Below, piece after piece: positions 1-8,511 of a stretch of DNA of 64,000 nucleotides. Numbering within the stretch: position 1 is the stretch's first letter; each line of letters begins with the position of its first letter. The stretch spans positions 1 to 64,000 of the forward strand of contig CACWNR010000007.1 of NCBI GenBank assembly GCA_902762355.1, given 5' to 3'. The translations under genes were made by a program, and so were the position numbers. Source of the stretch: an uncultured Bacteroidales bacterium. Its GTDB lineage: Bacteria > Bacteroidota > Bacteroidia > Bacteroidales > Paludibacteraceae. The notes below the pieces were generated by a model, which saw only the letters and a list, made by a program, of their open reading frames with translations, made no database searches and was not told the DNA's origin.

Positions 1-1
1 C

Positions 2-148
2 AACGAGCGCGTCAAAGACCTCTCGAAGATCGCAGCCGACCGCGCAGCCTTCCTCGAGCAGAAGGACACCGCCGGTGGCAAAAAGACCATGAAGGCCTAC
101 CTCTGGTACATCTGCGGCCAGGAGTACGACGCCGAGCACAACGGCTAA
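2..148 (+). CDS. C-terminal end of an unrecognised protein (partial)
   Basis: An open frame enters from the left edge and gives 48 residues before TAA at 146-148, ending in AYLWYICGQEYDAEHNG. Codon use is like that of the neighbouring genes (GCC, CTC, AAG), and a clear hairpin terminator follows about 85 bases later, so this is probably the end of a real gene. I do not recognise the family from this fragment; the 5' part lies outside the window. Confidence 0.6.
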   Translation, partial: NERVKDLSKIAADRAAFLEQKDTAGGKKTMKAYLWYICGQEYDAEHNG

Positions 149-160
149 TAGGCTACGCCT

Positions 161-230
161 GACCGCTACGCTGTAAGATCACTGCGTTGAAAGACCGCTA
201 CGCTGTAAGACCGGCCTGCGGCCTGTAAGA
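161..230. repeat. Short direct repeat, 32-bp period, between stop and terminator
   Basis: The 18-mer GACCGCTACGCTGTAAGA occurs at 161-178 and again at 193-210. A degenerate third copy ending in CTGTAAGA runs to 230. It lies between the stop of the first gene and its terminator. It looks like one of the short 'words' seen elsewhere in this window. Confidence 0.75.
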
Positions 231-233
231 AAG

Positions 234-256
234 GAGCGCTTCGGCGCTCTTTTTTT
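234..256 (+). terminator. Intrinsic terminator
   Basis: GAGCGC-TTCG-GCGCTC forms a perfect 6-bp stem with a UUCG tetraloop and is followed by seven T residues. It ends the transcript of the partial gene at 2-148 and insulates it from the promoter at 266-296. Confidence 0.9.
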
Positions 257-265
257 CGTTTTTAT

Positions 266-296
266 TTGCATATGTCATTTTTTTTGTGTACCTTTG
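266..296 (+). promoter_or_regulatory. Promoter for the SpoIIE/alarmone operon
   Basis: TTGCATAT at 266-273 (within TTTGCATATGTCA) and the -7 box TACCTTTG at 289-296, with 23 bases between first T and first T. It matches the Bacteroidota TTTG / TAnnTTTG pattern. The ATG at 318 lies 22 bases past the -7 box, so the 5' leader is short. Confidence 0.85.
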
Positions 297-317
297 CAGC
301 CGCAAAGGTGTGAGCAT

Positions 318-2345
318 ATGAAAAATAAGAAACAACATACCGGTCTATGGATCATCATCGTGGCGGCCGTGGCGCTGGAAGCGATATCGTGCGTCATGTA
401 TTTCACGAGCCGCGCTGCCATCAAGCATGAGGCGGAACAACGCGCCAAAACCGAACTACGCAAAGCCGAGTTGGAGATCGAGACGCATACAATCGAGATG
501 GAGACCGCAGCCAAGGCGCTGGCACTGCTGGCCGAGAAATACGTTGATTGTCCGGACTCTATCTATAAAGTTACCGATCTTGCCGTGCGTACGTTGCAAA
601 ACCACACCAGCATGGCCGTGGCCTATGTGCCGGATTATTTCCCGAAGGAAGGTCGCTATTTCGAGATATGCAGCAGCCGCATCACAAAAGACAGCGTCTA
701 TACGCGTCAGATAGGCAGTGCTAATCATGACTACACGCAGCTGGAGTGGTGGCAGAACGGTTTTGTGCATGACAGCTGCTGGTGGTGCGAACCCTACATG
801 GACGACTCCGGTTCGGAGGCGCCGGTAGTCAGTTGCTCCTATCCGGTGCGGGACAAAGACGGCAAGATTGTCGCTGTCGTGTGCGTGGATATGACGCTCG
901 ACTACCTGAAGAAGAAACTGCCGGAGTACCTGCAGGTCTATAAGAACAGTTATTACTCAATCAAATCGAGCAAAGGCGGTGATATCGTGCGGGTGATCGA
1001 TACGATCCCGGGACGCAAGTACAACGTGTTCAACGAAGAGATCGACGCCACCGGATGGCATATCGAGATCATCATTCCGGAGACGGAGATGTTCGCTGAC
1101 CTCAACCGTATCGGTAAGATCATCGGATTGCTGATGCTGCTCGGTCTGGGGGTACTGATCTTTATCATCTGGCACGCGGGACGTAATAGCAAACGTCTGC
1201 TGGAGTCCACAGCGCAGAACGAGCGCATGGAGAGTGAACTTCAGATCGCGAACACGATCCAGATGGCCATGCTGCCGAAAGTGTTCCCGCCCTTCATGGA
1301 TCGACTGGATCTGAACCTGTACGGCATCGTCGATCCGGCCAAAGAGATAGGCGGCGACCTGTATGATTTCTACGTGCGCCACAACAAACTGTTCTTCTGT
1401 ATCGGCGACGTGAGCGGTAAGGGCGTACCGGCGGCACTCGTGATGGCCATGACCCGCTCGCTGTTCCGCAGCATCACCTCCCATGAGGAAGACCCCGCGG
1501 AGATAGTACGCAAGATGAACCGCGCCATCGTTGATCAGAACACGCAGAACATGTTCCTCACCCTCTTCCTGGGTGTGCTCGATTGCGAGACCGGCGAACT
1601 CGGTTACTGCAATGCCGGACATAATGCGCCTGTGGTAATGGTGAATGGTGAATGGTTAATGGTGAATGTAGTGCCGAACTTGCCGCTGGGTATCGAGCCG
1701 GAGTTTGTGTTCAAGGCACAGCAGATGCCGCTACATCACGGCGATACGCTCTTCCTCTACACCGACGGACTGACCGAGGCGGAGAACAAACACCATGCGT
1801 TATACGGAGAGGAGCGGATGATGAAGGAACTGGAGCGTGAAGGAATGAAGGGTCTGAGTCCGCGGCATATGGTAGAACGGATGCAGGCGAGTGTGGAAGC
1901 CTTCCGCGAAGGTGCCGAGCAGAGCGATGACCTGACGATGCTCGTGGTGCGTTACCAGACACCGGCGCTCATCATGCGCAATGATATAGAGCAGATACCT
2001 ACGCTGGCAGAATGGATCGAAGGACTGGGTATTCCCGAAGAACTCAATATGCCGATCAACCTCGCCCTCGAGGAGATCGTGAGCAACGTGATGCTCTACG
2101 CTTACCCGCACTCGAGCGGACGCGTGATCGTCGAGTTTAGCAAAGGGGATAAGTTGATTTTCACCATCACGGACAGCGGTATCCCGTTTGACCCGACCAA
2201 ACAGAAAGAAGCCAATATCACGCTCAGCGCCGAAGAGCGACAGATAGGCGGACTCGGTATCCATCTGGTGCGCCAGATCATGGACGAAGTGATCTACGAA
2301 CGCATCGAAGACAAAAACGTATTGACACTAATTAAAGAAATATGA
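318..2345 (+). CDS. Membrane sensor PP2C-type (SpoIIE) serine phosphatase with a C-terminal HATPase domain
   Basis: A 675-residue signalling protein. TM helix at about 10-28, an extracytoplasmic Cache-like sensor to about 262, a second TM at about 267-285, then a short linker. The SpoIIE/PP2C domain (about 330-545) keeps the metal aspartates: GGDLYD (D347), GDVSGKG (D364), YTDG (D483) and SDDLT (D537/D538). An RsbW-like HATPase follows (about 555-675; NLALEEIVSN, TDSG, GGLGIHLVRQ). Sensor, phosphatase and anti-sigma-type kinase are therefore in one chain, and the next gene encodes the STAS substrate expected in partner switching. ATG 318 is preferred over a TTG at 294, which overlaps the -7 box. 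The loop at residues 441-450 reads like an inserted repeat word. The sensed ligand and final target are unknown. Confidence 0.9.
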   Translation: MKNKKQHTGLWIIIVAAVALEAISCVMYFTSRAAIKHEAEQRAKTELRKAELEIETHTIEMETAAKALALLAEKYVDCPDSIYKVTDLAVRTLQNHTSMAVAYVPDYFPKEGRYFEICSSRITKDSVYTRQIGSANHDYTQLEWWQNGFVHDSCWWCEPYMDDSGSEAPVVSCSYPVRDKDGKIVAVVCVDMTLDYLKKKLPEYLQVYKNSYYSIKSSKGGDIVRVIDTIPGRKYNVFNEEIDATGWHIEIIIPETEMFADLNRIGKIIGLLMLLGLGVLIFIIWHAGRNSKRLLESTAQNERMESELQIANTIQMAMLPKVFPPFMDRLDLNLYGIVDPAKEIGGDLYDFYVRHNKLFFCIGDVSGKGVPAALVMAMTRSLFRSITSHEEDPAEIVRKMNRAIVDQNTQNMFLTLFLGVLDCETGELGYCNAGHNAPVVMVNGEWLMVNVVPNLPLGIEPEFVFKAQQMPLHHGDTLFLYTDGLTEAENKHHALYGEERMMKELEREGMKGLSPRHMVERMQASVEAFREGAEQSDDLTMLVVRYQTPALIMRNDIEQIPTLAEWIEGLGIPEELNMPINLALEEIVSNVMLYAYPHSSGRVIVEFSKGDKLIFTITDSGIPFDPTKQKEANITLSAEERQIGGLGIHLVRQIMDEVIYERIEDKNVLTLIKEI

Positions 2346-2644
2346 AAACGGAAATTGTAAAAAACGGAGATCAACTGATTGCTAAGTTTGCCGGTCGGTT
2401 AGACACTCCTGCAGCCGTGCAAACCACGGAAAATGTCAAACCCTTGATGGAGGCGCAGAACAAAGAGATCATTCTCGACTGCACCGAACTGGAGTACATC
2501 TCCTCGAGTGGTCTGCGTATCTTCCTCAGCATCCGCAAAGAAGCCGCAGCGCATGGCAGTAAGGTGATCGTTCGTAACATCAACGACGACATCCGTCAGG
2601 TATTCATGATGACAGGCTTCATCAGTCTGTTTGAAATTCAATAA
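2342..2644 (+). CDS. STAS-domain anti-sigma factor antagonist-like protein
   Basis: A 100-residue single STAS domain. The signature LEYISSSGLRIFLSI carries the serine that is normally phosphorylated by the partner HATPase kinase and dephosphorylated by the SpoIIE phosphatase. The start overlaps the stop of the phosphatase/kinase gene (ATGA), which implies translational coupling and equimolar production. In known partner-switch systems the dephospho form binds an anti-sigma factor or an enzyme. No sigma factor is nearby, so the output may be one of the downstream alarmone or phosphatase enzymes (inference). Confidence 0.9.
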   Translation: MKTEIVKNGDQLIAKFAGRLDTPAAVQTTENVKPLMEAQNKEIILDCTELEYISSSGLRIFLSIRKEAAAHGSKVIVRNINDDIRQVFMMTGFISLFEIQ

Positions 2645-2646
2645 GT

Positions 2647-3684
2647 ATGGATCTGCATACAGAGATGTTGCTGGATGAGTACCGCGAAGCGATACCGGTC
2701 TTCGAGCGAATGCAAAAAGAGGTACTCGCTACGCTGCGCGATGCGTTGCAGCGCAACGGCTTGATCGTGACGGCTATCGAGTCGCGTATCAAGACCGAAG
2801 AGAGCCTGAGTGGAAAACTGGCACTCAAAGGAACGAAGTACGCCTCGCTCAGCGATATCACCGATATCCTTGGAGCCCGTATCGTGACGTTCTATACAGA
2901 CGATGTGGATCGTATCGCTGCGATAGCAGAGCAGCTGTTCGAGATAGACTGGGAGAACTCCGTCGATAAGCGTATGCTGCATCAGTTGGATAGCTTCGGT
3001 TATAACTCGTTGCATTACATTTGCAAACTGCCGGGCTACGACTATCGCTTTGAGTTACAACTGCGTACCACCCTCCAGCACGCCTGGGCATCGATCAACC
3101 ACGATATCGGTTATAAGTCCGGCGTAGAAATCCCGCGTGAGTACATGCGGCGTATCAACCGTCTGTCAGGTCTGCTGGAGATGGCGGATGATGAGTTCAG
3201 TCGTATCCGTACGGAGATCACGGACTACCGGCGTCGCGTACAACAACTCGTACAGAACGGCAAACTGGACGACGTGCAGTTAGACGGCGATACGTTCAAC
3301 AGCTACCTGCAGGTGCGTCCGTTCGATTCGCTCAACAAACGTATCGCAGCAATCAATCAGGCGGAGATACAGGAAGTACCGCTTATCCGCTATCTGCGTG
3401 TTTTTAAAGAGCTCGGATGCAAGACCTTGGGCGATATCGAACGCCTCAAACAGAAACATGCGGAGAACGCCTACCGTCTGGCACGCCACCAGTTGGGGAA
3501 CACCGATCTGGATATCATCTCTTCGGCCGTCGGAGTACAGAACATATGCATCGTGTGCATCCTGGCGATCGGTGCCGGCAAGTTGGGTTTGGTGCGGTTC
3601 TTTGATGCCATCAACGGACACAACCCCCAGAACGAGGCTATCGCCGAAATGACTTATGAACAAGCAAAAAACTTACAATTATGA
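2647..3684 (+). CDS. Small alarmone synthetase-like (RelA/SpoT synthetase domain) protein
   Basis: A 345-residue protein with a RelA/SpoT (p)ppGpp synthetase fold at about 40-200 and no HD hydrolase, TGS or ACT domain. Visible motifs: SRIKTEESLSGK (46-57), DILGARI with metal-binding D73, GYNSLHY (118-124) and FELQLRT with E136, followed by HAWA (145-148). By family it would transfer pyrophosphate from ATP to GDP or GTP, although some relatives use other acceptors. The C-terminal 140 residues match nothing I recognise and include a hydrophobic stretch at about 298-312. It starts 2 bases after the STAS stop and overlaps the next start (ATGA), so it is tightly co-expressed. Longer than typical small alarmone synthetases (about 200-260 residues). 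Confidence 0.85.
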   Translation: MDLHTEMLLDEYREAIPVFERMQKEVLATLRDALQRNGLIVTAIESRIKTEESLSGKLALKGTKYASLSDITDILGARIVTFYTDDVDRIAAIAEQLFEIDWENSVDKRMLHQLDSFGYNSLHYICKLPGYDYRFELQLRTTLQHAWASINHDIGYKSGVEIPREYMRRINRLSGLLEMADDEFSRIRTEITDYRRRVQQLVQNGKLDDVQLDGDTFNSYLQVRPFDSLNKRIAAINQAEIQEVPLIRYLRVFKELGCKTLGDIERLKQKHAENAYRLARHQLGNTDLDIISSAVGVQNICIVCILAIGAGKLGLVRFFDAINGHNPQNEAIAEMTYEQAKNLQL

Positions 3685-4553
3685 CACCTATTAAGATTGA
3701 CCTGAACGACTACATTCGTACGGGCGAAGGCGCTAACGGCGCGAGTTACAACCATAAGACCGATCCGAACATCATGATGAAACTGTACCTGCGTAATTTT
3801 GAGTCCGCGCGTACAGAGTTGGAGATGGCAAAAAAAGTATATGAGCTCGGTATCCCGAGTCCCGAACCGGGTGATCTGGTAACCGATGGCGAGCGGATGG
3901 GTATTCGTTTCCGCCGTATTGACGGCAAGAAATCCTATTCGCGTGCATGCGGGGATGATCCCGAGCATACAGAAGAATACGCCCGTGAGTTCGCACAGAT
4001 GTGTCTTCAGTTGCACAACACACATGTCGACACCACGCAGTTTGAGAACGTCAAAGACCGTCAGTATAACTGGCTCAAAGAGAACCCGTTCTTCACGGAG
4101 GAGGAGAAAGACAAACTGCGTGCGTTCATTGCCGCAGCACCGGACACCGACACCGCTATTCACGGCGATCTGCAGTTTAGCAACGGTATCTTCGTCGATA
4201 AAGACGGCAAGCGGGAGAAATACTTCATTGACCTGGGTGATTTCTGCTACGGTTATCCGATGTTCGATGTAGGTATGGTCTATCTGTGCTGCAAGCTGAA
4301 TGACGAGAGTTGGACGCTGGAGCAATACCACATGAGCAATGCGACTGCAGCACGTTTCTGGGACGCGTTTGCCGATGAGTATTTCCACTCGCCGGACTGC
4401 CCGATAGAGGGTTGCGGACCGAAGGCTGATTTAGCAGAGATCGAGAAAACCGTACGCGTCTATGCCGGTCTGAAGACCTTGCTTATTGAGAGTTGTACCC
4501 ACCGCCCGATGCCCGAGTTCAGAGCAGTATTGGCAGAAAACATCCTGAAATAA
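3681..4553 (+). CDS. APH-like small-molecule or protein kinase (TIGR02172-like family)
   Basis: A 290-residue aminoglycoside-phosphotransferase-fold kinase. The candidate ATP lysine is in NIMMKLYL (about 30-37), the catalytic loop is IHGDLQFSN (about 160-168; Asp and Asn of HGDxxxxN) and the metal-binding motif is FIDLGDF. It resembles the TIGR02172 family of putative phosphotransferases, whose substrate is not established; antibiotic resistance should not be assumed. It overlaps the synthetase upstream (ATGA) and the hydrolase downstream (TAATG), so its function is likely tied to the same signalling module. Confidence 0.8.
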   Translation: MTPIKIDLNDYIRTGEGANGASYNHKTDPNIMMKLYLRNFESARTELEMAKKVYELGIPSPEPGDLVTDGERMGIRFRRIDGKKSYSRACGDDPEHTEEYAREFAQMCLQLHNTHVDTTQFENVKDRQYNWLKENPFFTEEEKDKLRAFIAAAPDTDTAIHGDLQFSNGIFVDKDGKREKYFIDLGDFCYGYPMFDVGMVYLCCKLNDESWTLEQYHMSNATAARFWDAFADEYFHSPDCPIEGCGPKADLAEIEKTVRVYAGLKTLLIESCTHRPMPEFRAVLAENILK

Positions 4554-5131
4554 TGGCAAACAAATACCTGGACACCGACTTGTTGGACCGCGCGATTATC
4601 TTCGCCGTCAATGCCCACCATAACACGGAGCGTCGCGGAAAAGGTTTTCCGTATATCGTGCATCCGATGGAGGCCGTGGAGATCGTGGCTACCATCACTC
4701 CCGATCAGGAACTGTTGGCTGCGGCAGCTTTGCACGACACGATTGAAGATACGGACGTGACGGTAGAGCAGATCCGCGAGGCGTTCGGCGATCGCATTGC
4801 CGAACTGGTGCACGCCGAGAGTGATCAGTTCACCGAGGGCGTCAGCGAGGAGGACAGTTGGCACGATCGCAAGCAAGCGGCAATAGACCGTCTGGCTGCC
4901 GCACCGCACGATGCAAAGATCGTAGCCATGGGCGACAAACTGAGTAACATGCGGGCGATCTGGCGCGATTATCAGCTCAAGGGCGATGCGTTGTGGAATA
5001 TCTTCCACGTCAAGGACAAAGCTTCGCACGAGTGGCACTACCGCGGGTTGGCGGCTTCGCTCAAAGAGTTGGAAGACACCTTTGCCTATCAGGAGTTTGT
5101 ACACCTCATTGATGAGGTATTTAAAAAGTGA
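4553..5131 (+). CDS. Stand-alone HD-domain (p)ppGpp hydrolase-like protein (MESH1/SAH type)
   Basis: A 192-residue protein with the RSH-type hydrolase fold. Motifs: RRGKGFPYIVHP near the N-terminus, the metal site AALHDTIEDT (HD plus the ED pair) and GDKLSNMRAI, all in the order seen in SpoT and MESH1 hydrolases. There is no synthetase domain. The likely reaction is Mn-dependent removal of the 3'-pyrophosphate from (p)ppGpp. ATG 4553 shares a base with the TAA of the kinase. A separate synthetase lies two genes upstream, so making and degrading activities are encoded in one operon but as separate proteins. Confidence 0.85.
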   Translation: MANKYLDTDLLDRAIIFAVNAHHNTERRGKGFPYIVHPMEAVEIVATITPDQELLAAAALHDTIEDTDVTVEQIREAFGDRIAELVHAESDQFTEGVSEEDSWHDRKQAAIDRLAAAPHDAKIVAMGDKLSNMRAIWRDYQLKGDALWNIFHVKDKASHEWHYRGLAASLKELEDTFAYQEFVHLIDEVFKK

Positions 5132-5945
5132 AGACTGGAGATTGAAAATTATCTTTGAACATATAGACAACGCCCGCGATTTAGGGGGAATGATCGGCGC
5201 AGGTGGACGAGCGATTCGTTCGCACCGTCTGATCCGTACTGCGCACTTACACGATGCCTCGGATGCCGACGTGAAACGACTCAAAGAGGAGTATAACCTC
5301 TGCCGTATCTTTGATTTCCGTTCGCTGGGTGAGTTCGAGGCAGTGCCGGATCGTGAGATAGAAGGGGTACAGCATCATCTGCTGCCAACCATCGACATGC
5401 GTGCCGAGCAGCAGACCGGCAAGCCGATACCCGATGAGGCGTTCCTTGAACTCGACCGTCATATCGTTAATTACTCCTTCTACCCGGAGGTGCAGATGAT
5501 GGCGGCGAACATGTACCCGTCGCTGATCCGCTCAGAGTTTAGCCAATTGCAGTACGCAGCTTTCCTGCGTCTGATCATCGAAGCCCCCGAAGACGGCGGT
5601 ATCCTATGGCATTGCGCACAAGGAAAGGACCGTACGGGTTGGGGCGCAGCGTTCCTGATGTTCGCGCTGGGGGTGTCCAAAGAAGACATCATCGCGGATT
5701 TTGAGCAAAGCAACGAGCATTACCGACCCATTGTCGATAAACTGAACGCAGACGTCATCGCCCGCGGAGGCGGGGAGGCAGAGATGAAGGTCATACAAGC
5801 GTTCATGGGTGTGAGTACCCCCAATTTCATCTCTACCCTCGAGCTCATCGACCGCGAGTTCGGCGGCATGACCAATTACCTGCATGAGATCCTGTGTCTC
5901 ACGCACGACGATATACAAATCCTTAGAAAACGATACTTGTTATGA
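5112..5945 (+). CDS. Tyrosine/dual-specificity protein phosphatase (Y_phosphatase3 type)
   Basis: A 277-residue cysteine phosphatase with the P-loop HCAQGKDRTG (CX5R, nucleophilic Cys) at about 159-168 and the N-terminal family signature NARDLGG; FDFRS lies in the middle. Family members act on phosphotyrosine or phosphoinositides. The start is uncertain: ATG 5112 overlaps the hydrolase by 20 bases; TTG 5142 would begin with LKIIFEH just before the conserved part. The bases between them encode SEDWRLKI, a repeat-like word, so the TTG is a serious alternative. It is the last signalling gene of the operon and overlaps the next start (ATGA). Confidence 0.82.
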   Translation: MRYLKSEDWRLKIIFEHIDNARDLGGMIGAGGRAIRSHRLIRTAHLHDASDADVKRLKEEYNLCRIFDFRSLGEFEAVPDREIEGVQHHLLPTIDMRAEQQTGKPIPDEAFLELDRHIVNYSFYPEVQMMAANMYPSLIRSEFSQLQYAAFLRLIIEAPEDGGILWHCAQGKDRTGWGAAFLMFALGVSKEDIIADFEQSNEHYRPIVDKLNADVIARGGGEAEMKVIQAFMGVSTPNFISTLELIDREFGGMTNYLHEILCLTHDDIQILRKRYLL

Positions 5946-7396
5946 TTCACACCAACGAAGAAGTGGCACGCTGCCTCTTATGCGCAGATGCTCCCTGCGG
6001 TGCCAAAGTAGCCCGCGCTCTCCGCGCTTTGCGTTTCGATAACCTGTGGACTGCTGCAGAAGTATTCGACCAAATCAATGACGCTGAGATAGAAGCCGCC
6101 GAGAAGGCTTGTATTCACTATGATAAACCGATACGCGTTGCTGAACTTAAGAAGGCCGTCTTAGAAAACAGACCGGCGGAGCATGATAATCTGCCGTCGC
6201 TGGAGCTGAATTTCTGCGACATGGTTTGCGAGAACCCGTTCTTCCTGGCTTCTTCGGCGGTGTGTACGAATTACGACATGGTAGCCCGTGCTTTCGATGC
6301 CGGATGGGCAGGTGTGTTCTATAAGACGATCTGCAAACAGGACATCCGCGAGGTCAGTCCGCGTTTCGATGCCGTACGCAAAGAAGGTACGCCGTTCGTT
6401 GGATTCCGAAATATGGAACAGCTCTCCGAGAACCCGTACGAGATGGACTTTGATATCCTGCATCGTCTGAAGGTCAACTACCCCACCAAACGCGTCATTG
6501 CCTCTATCATGGGTCAGACCGAAGAGGAATGGATCGAGTTGGCGAAGATGGCCGAAGACGCCGGCTGTGATGCGGTGGAGCTCAACTTCTCCTGCCCCCA
6601 GATGAAGCTATCCGGTCTCGGTTCCGATATCGGACAAAACAACGAACTGGTGCTGGCATATACCTCGTTCGTCTCTGAAGCAGTGAAGATACCTGTTATC
6701 CCGAAGATGACACCCAACGTTAAATCGATGGAGAAACCGGCCATCGCTTCTTTCTTCGGCGGTGCCAAAGGTATCAGTGCTATCAACACCATCAAATCCA
6801 TCACCATGAGTCATGATGCGGAGGTGAGCGAGAAGAAGACCGTCAGCGGGTATTCCGGTAAGGCCGTCAAACCGATTGCGCTGCGTATGATCTATGAGAT
6901 GACCGGTCACCCGCTCATTCATAAAGCCGGCATCGAGAAACATATGGACGTCAGCGGTATCGGTGGTATCGAGACTTGGCGCGATGCGCTCGAGTTCATC
7001 CAACTCGGTTGCCGCAACGTACAAGTCTGCACGGCCGTCATGCAGTACGGTTACCGCATCATCGATGACCTCAAACTGGGTCTGCAGCATTACATGAAAG
7101 AGCGCGGTATCGTCGAACTGAAGAAACTCGTGGGCGAAGAACTCAAGAACATCGTGATGCCGTCTGATCTGGATCGCGAGACGATGGTATTCCCCAAAGT
7201 GGATCGCGATAAATGTATCGGTTGCGGCCGTTGTTATATCTCCTGTATGGACGGTGGACATCAGGCGATTGAGTTCGGTGAAGACCGTAAGCCGCGTATC
7301 GTGGGCACCAAATGTGTCGGTTGTCATCTCTGCCGTCTTGTCTGCCCGACGAACGCGATGGGAAAGGCCAAACGTATGGCTAAACCGCAGAAATGA
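5942..7396 (+). CDS. PreA-like dihydropyrimidine/dihydroorotate dehydrogenase with 4Fe-4S domain
   Basis: A 484-residue protein. The central TIM barrel (about 85-405) is of the dihydroorotate-dehydrogenase class (NPFFLASSAVC, ELNFSCPQM, IPKMTPN). The C-terminus holds two 4Fe-4S motifs (CIGCGRCYISC and CVGCHLCRLVCP). The N-terminal 60 residues carry CLLCADAPC, resembling the cysteine-rich start of the partner subunit PreT, but the fourth cysteine is replaced by Lys, so a fourth cluster may not form. Likely role: reduction of uracil/thymine or a related flavin-dependent step; no preT is adjacent. ATG overlaps the previous stop and the gene overlaps ttcA by 4 bases. Confidence 0.82.
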   Translation: MIHTNEEVARCLLCADAPCGAKVARALRALRFDNLWTAAEVFDQINDAEIEAAEKACIHYDKPIRVAELKKAVLENRPAEHDNLPSLELNFCDMVCENPFFLASSAVCTNYDMVARAFDAGWAGVFYKTICKQDIREVSPRFDAVRKEGTPFVGFRNMEQLSENPYEMDFDILHRLKVNYPTKRVIASIMGQTEEEWIELAKMAEDAGCDAVELNFSCPQMKLSGLGSDIGQNNELVLAYTSFVSEAVKIPVIPKMTPNVKSMEKPAIASFFGGAKGISAINTIKSITMSHDAEVSEKKTVSGYSGKAVKPIALRMIYEMTGHPLIHKAGIEKHMDVSGIGGIETWRDALEFIQLGCRNVQVCTAVMQYGYRIIDDLKLGLQHYMKERGIVELKKLVGEELKNIVMPSDLDRETMVFPKVDRDKCIGCGRCYISCMDGGHQAIEFGEDRKPRIVGTKCVGCHLCRLVCPTNAMGKAKRMAKPQK

Positions 7397-8133
7397 GCAT
7401 CGAGCAACTGACCCGGCGATTCCATAAGGCCTGTGCAGATTACGGCCTTATTGAGGACGGCGATCATATACTGATTGGTCTCAGCGGCGGTAAGGACAGC
7501 CTGCTGCTGACCGAACTGCTGGGTCGGCGCGCGAAGATATACAAACCCCGCTTTTCCGTGACTGCGCTGCATGTGCGGGTCAAGGAACGGGACTACCAAA
7601 CAGATCTCAGTTATCTGGAACATTTTTGCCAAGAGGCAGGTGTGCCCTTATTGGTTCGCTACACCGAGATTGGAGAGGCTCCTAAATCACCTATCACCAA
7701 TCAAAAATCAAAAATAGAAAACGAATGTTTTCTGTGCTCTTGGTATAGACGGAAGACCTTGTTCAATGTGGCGCAGGAATTGGGATGTAACAAGATCGCT
7801 TTCGGACACCATCGGGACGACGTGTTGGAGACCTTGCTGATGAATCTCATCTACCAGGGCACTTTCGCCACCATGCCACCTATGCTGCAGATGGAGAAAA
7901 TGCCGATTCGTATCATACGACCGCTATGCCTGATTGATGAAGCGGATATAAAAGCCTACGCGGAGCAACAAGGCTATCAGAAACAAGCCAAACTGTGCCC
8001 GTTTGAGCATGTGAGTTCGCGCGAGAAAGTCAAAGGACTATTGGCGCAGATCAAAGCGCTTAACCCCGAAGCCGTGGACTCGATGTACGGAGCGATGACG
8101 AATATTAAGACGGAATATTTACCTAACAAATGA
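7393..8133 (+). CDS. ttcA: TtcA-family tRNA 2-thiocytidine synthetase
   Basis: A 246-residue PP-loop ATPase. SGGKDS (about 30-35) binds ATP. The Fe-S/thiolation cysteines are visible as C112-F-L-C115 and C202 (AKLCPFE), the TtcA arrangement. GHHRDDVLETLLMN is typical of the family. It should thiolate C32 of certain tRNAs. Residues 100-110 (ITNQKSKIEN) form an A-rich, low-complexity insert just before the CxxC and look like an in-frame repeat word. The related TtuA/CTU1 family is less likely because extra zinc motifs are absent. Confidence 0.85.
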   Translation: MSIEQLTRRFHKACADYGLIEDGDHILIGLSGGKDSLLLTELLGRRAKIYKPRFSVTALHVRVKERDYQTDLSYLEHFCQEAGVPLLVRYTEIGEAPKSPITNQKSKIENECFLCSWYRRKTLFNVAQELGCNKIAFGHHRDDVLETLLMNLIYQGTFATMPPMLQMEKMPIRIIRPLCLIDEADIKAYAEQQGYQKQAKLCPFEHVSSREKVKGLLAQIKALNPEAVDSMYGAMTNIKTEYLPNK

Positions 8134-8501
8134 ACGCGTTATACACTATCTTATTGCTTTTAGCGTCGAATATATTCATGACGCTGGCGTGGTACGGACA
8201 CCTCAAACTGCAACAGACAGGTTTCTTTACCAATTCTACGCCACTGATCTTTGTGATACTCTTTTCCTGGGGCATCGCTTTCTTCGAGTACTGCCTGCAA
8301 GTGCCGGCTAACCGCATGGGATTTATCGGGAATGGCGGAACGTTCAATCTGATGCAGCTGAAGGTCATCCAAGAGGTGATCACGCTGGTGGTGTTTGTGG
8401 TCTTCTCCGCCATTGCCTTCCATATGGAACTGAGATGGAACCATTTCGTTGCATGCCTGCTGCTGATCGCTGCGGTCTATTTTGTATTCGGCTTTAAATA
8501 A
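8130..8501 (+). CDS. DUF486 / DMT-superfamily small membrane protein
   Basis: A 123-residue protein with four hydrophobic segments, matching the compact DUF486 family (DMT superfamily): FMTLAWYGHLK near the N-terminus and SWGIAFFEYCLQVPANR in the middle are characteristic. The substrate is unknown. Inner-membrane location is inferred. The start overlaps the ttcA stop (ATGA). Confidence 0.85.
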   Translation: MNALYTILLLLASNIFMTLAWYGHLKLQQTGFFTNSTPLIFVILFSWGIAFFEYCLQVPANRMGFIGNGGTFNLMQLKVIQEVITLVVFVVFSAIAFHMELRWNHFVACLLLIAAVYFVFGFK

Positions 8502-8511
8502 CCAATTAGCA

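Noticed and set aside
294-296. TTG start for the SpoIIE phosphatase
   Set aside because: It coincides with the promoter -7 box, so it cannot be in the mRNA.
3681-4553. Aminoglycoside resistance phosphotransferase
   Set aside because: Only the kinase fold is shared; it belongs with the TIGR02172-like group and sits in a signalling operon, so a resistance role is not supported.
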